Positions 55,541-64,000 of a DNA stretch of 64,000 bases are shown piece by piece. The stretch is taken from assembly GCA_017979445.1 (NCBI GenBank), contig CM030717.1, positions 21,501,288 to 21,565,287 of the forward strand, written 5' to 3'. Each line of letters opens with the position of its first letter. Positions within the stretch are counted from its first letter, which is position 1. The stretch comes from Akebia trifoliata (taxonomy: Eukaryota > Streptophyta > Magnoliopsida > Ranunculales > Lardizabalaceae). Both the position numbers and the translations under genes were made by a program. The notes beneath the pieces were generated by a model. That model searched no databases. It worked only from the letters and a program-made list of their open reading frames with translations, and was not told the origin of the DNA.

Positions 55541-57779
55541 ATTGCCCTTATTTATTAAATTGCATGCAAAGAACTGTAAATAATAGACTTAACCCTTATT
55601 TGTACGGGCTACAAAACTTTGCTAAAACACGATTTCAAAATATCAAGTAGATTGATTACTTTTATAGAAAATGACTACCCAAGCACGGGGTCTGACAGGG
55701 CTTTGCCTTATTGATTCCTTGATCTCATGGCACGAAGTTCGTTTAAGATTTCGAATTTGTTGAAAATTTGATGAATTTTAAAATTCTGGTGTTTCTTTGG
55801 TCGTGTTTTGACAAATCATAATTGAACGCATTTTGAAAGGATTTTTTAAATTTTTCTTCGGGTTCTTCGACAATTTGACTATGATCAGGGTGTGCTCATT
55901 CTCAAAAATTTTAACGAGTTGTTTGCCCCTTTAACATCCGTACTTTTGAGTTGACTTGTGAAATAATGGAGTTGAGCACATCTATTCCCATCGTATTTGC
56001 ATTGGATTCGTGATATCATCTGAGGGAGGCAATCGATGTTGGCCTTGCCTCGAATATGTCTTGGTGCCTCATCTTTTTTCGATTATCGAGATCGAGTGGA
56101 GGAAACCCAAGCTGACCATTGTCAAATTTAGGCTATTTTGTCGAAATTTGAAAATAAGATGTAGAACAAGATTGCTCGACTGATATCCTAGCTTGCACTA
56201 TTAGAATCTAGTGATAGTGGTAAAGTGGATATCGAAATTGCTGAGTTGAGGTACATGCTTGCCCAGAACCCTCGTTTTGACAATTTTACAATATATTTGA
56301 TGAGTCATGATGCTTCAGAAGTTGAAAGAGTGATGATTAGCCAAGCTACCCGGATCCGTGCTCTAGAGGAGCGCCTTGACTCTTTTTTTATTTCTTACCA
56401 TGATGTTTGATGGGTTGTGTTGTATTCCCATTTTTTGCATTTTTTTGTCATTATCTGAATGTATTCAAAACATTTAAATGAAAAAAAAATTGATTTTACT
56501 TGGCCTTAGGTATATTTGTTGTTCTTGAAAACACGAAGTTATATTGAATAAGTCCTAGATTTGTCATCATTGGCCAAAATAGTAGGCTTTTTTTTTGAAA
56601 TTTTATGAAATGTCCTTATCTAATGAGTACGATAAATTCAGAGTTGGTAAAATCTTTAATTGCGATAGTCTTGGTGTTTTTGCCAACGACAGAGGGTACA
56701 AGCGGCAATTGTTTTTTTTTATCCCTTTAGAGTCATCCCTAGTGCCTTAGTGCTAGAAGACTGTTCTTTGCTCGGGCCATAGGTTTTTTGAAAAGATTTT
56801 TCCGTTTACAGTTTATACTCTTGCGGGCCAGGAGTTTTGTTTCATTATGTTTACCCTTATTTCCCTTTGTGCACGTTACGATTTTCACTAGCCAGTTTCC
56901 ACATTTTTGCTCATTGATACCCTTTTGGGTTTTTAAAGTACCGGTAGTTTTTATCTTGCCATAGTTCTGATTCTTGTACTCATAGCGCACTTTCAAATTT
57001 TCAATATGCCCTTTCAGACTATGCTTGTATTTTCTTTATATTTTTATACTATCATTCTTGCTTAGAGTGTCTGTGTCTTTGTGGCTTGGTGACTCAAGTT
57101 GAACTGTGAGATCGGTGATTCTATTCTTGTAATGGTGCTCTTTCTTGAGTGATCGATCTAGATTCTCCTATCAATTTTTTCAACGACTTCTTGTGGCTTG
57201 GTAACTCAAGTTGAGCTGCGAGATCGGTTACTTTACACTTCAAGATATTTTTTTAAAATATTCGATCTAGATTTCCTATCGAATCTTTCAACGACTTATA
57301 ACACTTGAGGTTCGGATAGAGCTACAAGATCGATGATGTTTTCATGTCATATTGCCATTGTCGCGATGATACCTTAAACCATTCCCTGATCTGAAAGGAC
57401 TTTTAGTAGGATGAAACGTTGGCTTAAGTTAAGGGTATTAGAAATACAAAAAGATGTTATGGTCTAGGTCAATCTGAAGTGGGCTAGACATAGGGATTTG
57501 TCTATTTTTATTTCGAAAATATGATCTATGTCTCTTCCCAATGTCTTTCAAACTTGTTTAGACTGGAGGCTTGGGTTTAGTTTAAGATCAAGTGTCTGAG
57601 TTTTTGACTTTTTTGATTTGTTTTGTAATTTTAACAATTCACAGTTTATCCTCATGCAGGCATTAAGTAAATTGGCTCTTTTGTGATGTTAACTTGCCTT
57701 AGTCTTAGGTTTAATAAATGAATGTGATGGCTCAAAAGGATTGACTAGAGTTGGATAGTTATCTTTAGGATAACAAAGA
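55541..57779 (-). mobile_element. 3' untranslated region of element 3
   Basis: Degraded polypurine tract ('attgccctta', reverse) next to the LTR, then sequence collinear with 34873-37537. It carries the antisense ORF at 56080-56410. Confidence 0.75.
56080..56410 (+). pseudogene. Antisense ORF (coiled-coil-like) in element 3
   Basis: The plus-strand frame is open from 56225 to 56410: EIAELRYMLAQNPRF, MISQATRIRALEERLDSFF and ISYHDV-stop. Upstream the same frame continues with stops (FENKM, NKIARLIS, LALLESSDSGKVD). It is rich in L, A, E and R with heptad-like spacing. The last ~30 residues are conserved with element 2 (35980-36090), though the elements have diverged, so it was probably a real extra gene of the family. 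No known domain. Confidence 0.55.
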
Positions 57780-59060
57780 TGGCATTTCGTTATCTCAAGG
57801 TTAGATCTCAGGCATAGTATGTCTTCACTGTGTCGGCATTGATCGGTTGATAGAAGACTTCTCTATCCATCTCAGTGAGGATTATAACTCCTTTCATCAT
57901 CACCTTTTGTACGATAAATGGTTCATTGTAGTTTGGTCAAAATTTTCCTCTAACGTCTTTTTGGATTGGTAGAATCTTCTCCAAGACAAGGTTTCCTAGC
58001 GAGAACTCTCTAGATTTGACTTTTTTATTGTAGGTACGAGCTATTCATGATTGATAGATTTGTTCATGGTAAATGACTACAAGATGTTTTTCTTCAATCA
58101 GATTTAACTAGTCAAATCGAGTTTAAATCCATTCGACTTTATCCAATTCTGATTCTTTCAAGATTTGGAGGGAGGGAATCTTGACTTCTATGGGTAAGGT
58201 TGCTTCCATTCCATATACTAATGAGTAAGGAGTCGTCCTAGTTGAAGTCTTGAATGAGGTTCAATAGGCGTGAAATACAAAAGGCAATATGTCGTGCCAA
58301 TCTTTGTATGTAAGTCATATTCTCGATGATTCTCTTGATGTTTTTGTTGATTGCCTCAACGGCTTCATTCATCTTGGGTCTGTATGGGTTGTGATAAGTG
58401 ATTTGGAAGTCTTCACACATCTTTATCATATTCTTGTTCTTGAAGTTTTTGGCGTTGTCAGTTACTATTCCGCTAGAAAGCCCATATCGGTAGATGATGT
58501 TGTTTTTGACTAACTTCAGGATGTTGCTTTTGGTGACATTAGCATATGATGCCACTTCTACCCATTTGGTGAAGTAATCGATAGCGACTAGGATGAAACG
58601 GTGCCCTTTTACAGCTTTCGGTAAGATTTGTCCGATGACGTCCATGCCTTAGAGTGAGAAGGGCCAAAGGTCACAATATGTAATTCTAAAGGTGGAGCAT
58701 TGATCTTGTTGGCATAAATCTGGTACATATGGCATTTTCGAACATGTTGATAGCAGTCACTTTCCATTATTATTTAGTAATACCCCATCTTCATGATCTT
58801 TTCGGCTAGTATGTGACCATTCATATGGGGTCTATAGATTCCACCGTGCACAATCTCGATTAGTCGTTTTGCTTATGCTTCTATTACGTATTGGAGTAGG
58901 ACTTCGTGATGTGACTTCTTGTACATAATACCGTTACTCAAGAAGAATTGGCCTGCTAATTTTTCAATGGTCCTTCAATCATTTGACTTTGCATCCGATG
59001 AGAGGGATCAATCTTCCATGTATGCCTTTATGTCTGAGTACCATGGCTTTTCTTCTGGTT
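57780..59060 (-). pseudogene. pol: Element 3 integrase remnant
   Basis: The best piece is 58238-58645, with HRFILVAIDYFTKWVEVASY, IVTDNAKNFKNK and NEAVEAINKN. Zinc-region phrases are recognisable near 58690-58800. A TAG/TGA-rich, frameshifted copy of the element 2 integrase. Confidence 0.8.
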
Positions 59061-59760
59061 CTTTTACTTAGACAGGTAGACAATAGGCCAACTTATCTTG
59101 AATTTTGATCTTAATGGGGTAGATGACTAGGTCTTTCAAGATGTTGATAATGGAAACGAATGTAACTAGTACAGCTACAAATTGATTCTTAGGTCTCGGC
59201 ATGTATGTGAATGAAATCATATCGTCCACATAAACTTTCATTTTCTTATGGATTATGTTATGGAATAATACGGTCAACATTGATAAGTTGCCCCTATGTT
59301 TTTTAACCCGAATGACATAACTTTGTAGTGGAAAGTGCCCCAGGATGTGAAGAATGCGATCTTTTCCTAGTCTTCTTCTACCGTTTTTATCTAGTTATAT
59401 CTCGAGAATCTGTCCATGAATGAAAACATGACGTTCTCTGTTGTAGTATCGTCTAGAGTGTCGATATGGGGTAGTGGAAAGCCATCCTTAGGACTAACCT
59501 TGTTCAAGTCCCGATAGTCAATATACATGCTTACCTTTCCATCTTTTTTAGGTGGTGGGACAACGTTAACTAGCCATTCAGGGTATGTAGAAACTACGAG
59601 GAATCCTGCTTGGAATTACTTTATGATCTCGTCCTTGACCTTGAGGGTCCATTATGGTTTCAATCTTACCAATTTCTACTTGATTGACTTGTTTCTTTAA
59701 GTGATTAGTAGTTTATAGACGACAAAATCTATGTCTAACCCAAGTATGTCTTTGTATGAC
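59061..59760 (-). pseudogene. pol: Element 3 RT remnant fused to RNase H end by deletion
   Basis: The frame 59068-59280 reads HKKMKVYVDDMI directly followed by SFTYMPRPKNQF. In element 2 these two phrases are about 1.2 kb apart (RT active site, and the end of the second RNase H). An in-frame deletion therefore removed the RT thumb and both RNases H. Upstream RT motifs run on in broken frames to about 59760. Confidence 0.78.
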
Positions 59761-60830
59761 CATGCAAAGACGTCTTGATAATTTTATAGTAATTTGATCA
59801 TTTATTTCTTTTACTGATGTGTTAGTAAGATTCCGATCTTGACGATTCGTGGGTCCTCTTCGGTACAAAGATTGATTGAATCTGTATCCTTAATGTTTGA
59901 CTGAACATCTTTCTCGTGACGTTCTACCAAGTCTTTGATTTGTTTAGGCGGTTACTCCATTTCGTCCTCAGACTCTTCTTCGATCCCCATGAGGTCAAAG
60001 TCGAGTTCAAGATCAAAATCATACTCGTCCCTTTCAAACTCTGTTCTATCTGGGTACTCATTTGATTGAAACAAATTCCTTAAAAACTATTTTTTTGATT
60101 TTTAGAAAATATTTTTTTTTTGTAATTTTGAAAGATTTTTGATTTTTTGATTTTTTGAGATGTTTGATTTTTTTAATTTTTGAGGAATATTTGATTTTTT
60201 GTTGCTTTTTGGATATTTGAAATAAGAAGAACAATCATGTAGATTCATTAGTAAAAATAGGGAGCCCTCAAAATAATCTTTCCTCGAGGACGAGGGCTCG
60301 TTAGGATCTTCGGGCAAATTAAATTTGTCTAACGACGTTTTTTTAGGCAGTAGTAGCCTCAAAGGTTAAAGGGAATTCTTCCCAATTGTGCAAGACTACC
60401 CCTTTTTTGATGGGGTGGATGAGGTGGGAAGGTGGTTTCTTTAGAGGTTTGGAGATGACTATTACCTACGGCTGATTGCTGTTAGAGTGGGCTATGGTCC
60501 CTCCCAAGCTCAACGGGATGATGATTGATTCCCAGTCAATGCTAATAGGGAAAAATGTTTCATTCTTTTTGCTTCCAATGACTTCCACTTTTGTAGGCCC
60601 TTTTGTTGTTTCTTGTAGACTCTCGTTGGAATCCCCATTGAACAAGAAGTCAATACCTTCCACGAGGGATGGTCGGGACTCATCAACTGAGTTTTCTTAA
60701 ATATTCTTGGACTTGAGACTTATAATTCTTGGCTTTCTAGCTGGCTTTGGTGGCAATTATATTCTGATAAGTTGTCGGGTTTGGCTTGTGATTTCAAAAA
60801 GCTGACATTGATGTGAGGAAATTTACCTAT
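59761..60830 (-). pseudogene. Element 3 linker region
   Basis: Collinear with the linker of element 2. Pieces such as LLPKKTSLDKFNLPEDPNEP (60102-60362) match RPKKKTSLGDINLPEDHNEP of element 2. No domain. Confidence 0.6.
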
Positions 60831-62312
60831 ATTCTAGATATTTGGTTCACGATTTTGTTTTCTAGCTAATCGAAGTTCCCTCTTCCTGTTGTTCATATCT
60901 GATATATCCTTTTTGTAGGCCGGAATCCCAAATCGAAGTAAAGGACGTGTTTCTTTGCTACAACTAGTGTGACCTTCTCTTTTCCTCTCGGCCCTAACCC
61001 TTATTTGAGTCGGTAACCTGTTTTCTTCAAGACTTGTCAAATCATTAGATTTGTCCTTGATAATTCTGCTTTTACTTTTTCTATTCCCTTCTCGACATAG
61101 TTAACGGTAATGAATTGGTAGGAATGGTACAATTCCTTATCCTTTTTTAATTCTATGTCTATAAAAGGAGCATCCAAAGCTCTCCCAACGAAATTAGATT
61201 TTCTGCTAGGACTGATATCATTCTCTGTCCTATGATAAACTAGACTCTCTGGTACAAAGAGGAAGGTACTTCCCTGTAATGTGGATCCATGGCCCTCCCA
61301 ATAGCATGTTGAACATCGTCGATATTTCCATGACCTCGAATGTTACTTGAAATGTATAAGGGCCTATAGTGATTGGTAAGTCCATTTCTCCTAAGAATCC
61401 CTTCTTGAATTATCAAAATCTCGGACAACCTTATTGTTGGGTTTTACATGTAACCAATCAACATTGTGTTTGTAGAAGGTTTTTAGGGGACAGACATTGA
61501 GAGCCGAGTCATTGTCGATTAGCACTCTGGCAACCATCATGCCCTTGCACATGACTATGATATTTAAAGTTCGACGTGCCCCCGTCCCTCCAGCACGAAT
61601 TCGCTCTCTGTGAAGACAATAGGATTGGGAGCCATGATCTGACCAACCGTTTACTTTAATTATGCGAGCGAAGTGGTCATATGTACGTGCGAATTTCCTA
61701 TGACTCTCAACAGTATTTTTTGGTGTTCCTCTGATTTTTGCAAAATACCAAAATACTAATCTAAATTGATTGTTTATTTAATTGGTCCACTATATTATGC
61801 TCACTCTTTTGAATAAACTTAATGAAGTTTACTACATCTTTATTCGACACTTTCACCTTTCCTATTTCTTGTCATCTTCATCCATCTTGCCCTTTTCTTT
61901 TTCTCTTCATCCGCTGTCCCTTTTGCTATTTTTTTCTCTTCAATTTTTATTCCTTTCACTGGTACCCTTTGCCACTTCCCTACTTTTGCCATATGACCAA
62001 TATCAGCTACCATTGCCTTTTTCATTTTTTTGACCCTTATCAATGTGATGATAATTGTCTCGTAACTCCATAGGACTGCTTGGTTAGAGCTATATGGTAT
62101 TGACTTTGGTGAGCGTATAGTTATTAGGGATCGGTCGAGTTTTATGTTAAGGATAAAGGGTGGTGATTGTGATTTGGATGTTGTGGTAGTGGAAGGAATT
62201 ATTTGAGGGGCTGATGAAGTATAAGGAATGATGAGTAGCGATCATGAGGATGTAATGTAGGGTATGTGAAGGGGTAGTCAGGTCGAATTTTAAGGAGTTG
62301 GCGATGTATAGG
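60831..62312 (-). pseudogene. Element 3 G-patch, protease and gag remnant
   Basis: 60834-61040 ends NNRKRELRLARK like the end of the G-patch frame of element 2. 61240-61640 matches the protease part and 61840-62043 the charged region before it. The match to element 2 ends in the Pro/Tyr-rich gag part near element 2 position 43260. Heavily broken. Confidence 0.65.
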
Positions 62313-63073
62313 TGTAGACACCCCATTATTGCATTTGCCTAATTCGACAATTTGTCACCCGATTTTGGTATTCCTAATGATAAATATAAAAGAACTCGAA
62401 GACTTGTGAGTACTGCTTGATTCGTTCCGTTTCTAGTCTTTTCATCCCCCCTACTCGTCACTACTTGACCTAGAAATTTACGCACGCTTAGGATCGTTAC
62501 ACCCTACACCCGACTTAGCATGCATGTACGCATAAGTTCGTTACACAATTCGATAACTTAGAGACCTTGCAACGCTAGAAAAATATAATTTTAGAATTTA
62601 GAAATACTCACACAGTGACTAAAAAAAACCTTACGATAAAATTAAAAAAAAAATCTATAAAAATTATAAAAATGACGAAATATGTAAAAGTACCTCCATT
62701 GCAATCAAATAAAAATGTAATTTAAAACATCAAATTAAATTTCAAATCAAAATATCGACTAAGATAAAAAAAAAATTTCGAAATCAACCAATCGGAAGGA
62801 AAATTAAATCAACCAATCACGACTCATTGGTGGAGAGTTACCGTAGTACGAGTAGCATAGGATCCCCCTCTCTCATTCTTTTAAAAAATAAAAGAAAAAA
62901 AAATTCAAAAATAAAAAAAAGAAGAAGAAATCACGTTTCTTCTTCTTCCCCACGTGTTCCACTTCTTCTTTTCCAACTTCTCTCTTCACCCACACAACAC
63001 CCCCTTTCTTCCCCACTCCTTCTCCCTACTCTCTCCCTCTCTCCCTCTCTCACATTTTGATGAGGAACACTAT

Positions 63074-63080
63074 TATAAAA
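63074..63080 (+). promoter_or_regulatory. Candidate TATA box in element B LTR
   Basis: TATAAAA in 'cactattataaaagagaagg', about 0.76 kb into the LTR, after a CT-rich stretch. Confidence 0.35.
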
Positions 63081-63374
63081 GAGAAGGGAAGCAACGAATT
63101 AAATGAGACATATTTTTTTGCTTAGCTACCATTAAAAAAAAAAACCTACAACTTTTTTTTTCTCTCCATTTTAAAAATCTGTTGTGGTCTCCCTCATTTC
63201 CACGTTTTCTTCTCTAACATTCCTTCCTCTCTCTACCTTGCACCTCTACCCTTCCCTATCTTCTTCCTCTCCATAAATTAAAAAAAAAATGTTTTTCAGA
63301 CTGCCTCCATTAAAAAATAGTACCCCTTCATGTCCAAGAAAAAAAATAGCAACTTTTCTTCTCCAACCAGTCCC

Positions 63375-63700
63375 ATTTTCGGCATCATCAACATCACCAT
63401 TAGCAGCCCCATCTACCATCACCAACATCACCATTAACAGCCCCATTTTCAGCATCATCAACATCACCATTAGCAGCCCCATCTACCATCACCAACACCT
63501 CCATTAGCAGCCCCATTTTCAGCATCATCAACATCACCCTTAGCAGCCCCATTTACCATCACTAACACCTCCATTAGCAGTCCCATTTTCAGCAGCATCA
63601 ACATCACCATTAGCAGCCCCATTTACCATCACTAACACCTCCATTAGCAGCCCCATTTTCAGCACCATCAACACCCCCATTAGCAGTCCCATTTACCTTT
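63375..63700 (+). repeat. Tandem repeats in element B LTR
   Basis: Alternating blocks 'catcaacatcaccattagca', 'gccccatttaccatcac' and 'caacacctccattagcag', about 70-75 bp per double unit, four to five units. The small ORFs here are readings of the repeat. Confidence 0.8.
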
Positions 63701-64000
63701 AGTTTCAACACCATTACAGTCTCCATTAACGGCTTCCAACCATCTCTTTCTCTCCTTTAGGGACGCCACAACAATACAATTTCCAGCCCTATCTTTGTCC
63801 CGCCCCATTGCCTCACTCCTCATCAATTCGTTGCAACAACAAGGTCCGTTGTAGCCTCTCTGCTACCTTCATTTTTTACAGCGAATAGTCACGAGTTTTG
63901 GAGATCATACCTGAAGGAATCGACCCTTGTTATCCCCTCTTAGGTGAGTTTATTTATTTTTAGTTCTTATTTTTATTTTTACTTTTTTACATTTTTGCAT

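Larger units (their letters stand above)
53607..62312 (-). mobile_element. Element 3: older family 2 retrotransposon, 5'-truncated by element B
   Basis: 3' LTR at 53607-55540, then in reverse the 3' untranslated part, integrase, RT, linker, G-patch, protease and part of gag, all collinear with element 2. It stops at 62312 inside the proline-rich gag part, where another LTR begins. Many more stops and frameshifts than in element 2 show it is older. Confidence 0.87.
62313..64000 (+). mobile_element. Element B: LTR, plus strand, runs off the window
   Basis: Begins TGTAGACACCCCATTATTGC at 62313, abutting interrupted gag of element 3. The first ~70 bp resemble the start of the element 1/A LTR, then diverge. 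No LTR end appears before 64000, so it is either an LTR longer than 1.68 kb or an LTR plus more. The flanking 5-mer is atagg (62308-62312); its partner would lie outside. Confidence 0.75.

Overview
This window looks like gene-poor, repeat-dominated nuclear DNA of a flowering plant, probably a dicot. It is AT-rich, has no operon-like gene packing and no intact host gene that I can recognise. Most of it consists of LTR retrotransposons of the Ty3/gypsy class. The pol order (RT, RNase H, a second archaeal-type RNase H, integrase), primer sites complementary to the 3' end of a plant tRNA-Arg, long leaders and tandem arrays in the untranslated parts all point to the Tat/Ogre/Retand lineage. Every coding region is broken, so these are relics rather than active elements.

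Layout. (1) 1-9306 is old intergenic sequence. It holds a hAT-type transposase relic (about 770-2040), five copies of a ~100-bp tandem repeat (3590-4090), degraded LTR pieces (4556-6258) and a frameshifted fragment resembling a Pumilio-family RNA-binding protein gene (8617-8931). (2) 9312-11349 is a solo LTR of 'family 2' with a 5-bp target duplication. (3) 13589-52574 is one nest. The host element ('element 1', minus strand) has LTRs at 13589-15168 and 50984-52574, and both outer flanks carry the identical 5-mer caacc, 39 kb apart. Inside it sit 'element A' (17735-27127, plus strand, same LTR family, inserted in the 3' untranslated part) and 'element 2' (32774-50601, minus strand, family 2, inserted in the leader). 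(4) 53607-62312 is 'element 3' (minus strand, family 2), older and 5'-truncated by 'element B', whose plus-strand LTR starts at 62313 and runs off the window.

Element 2 is the best preserved. On the minus strand it reads 5' LTR (48508-50601), tRNA-Arg primer site, a 3.4-kb leader with two tandem arrays, gag, aspartic protease, a G-patch-like segment, RT/RNase H, second RNase H, integrase, a 3' untranslated part with an antisense ORF, polypurine tract and 3' LTR (32774-34855). Most premature stops I could inspect are explained by a single C-to-T or G-to-A change, as expected for methylated, silenced repeats.

The most interesting material is in the non-coding parts of the elements. The sibling elements 1 and A carry unrelated arrays (55-bp and 34-bp units) at the same 3' position. 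Element 2 carries a 17-bp-based array and an array of about two dozen short perfect or near-perfect hairpins in its leader. Element A has a piece carrying an upstream extra ORF plus the start of gag, inverted directly against its 5' LTR, with no primer site. I found no evidence of a new enzymatic or defence system.
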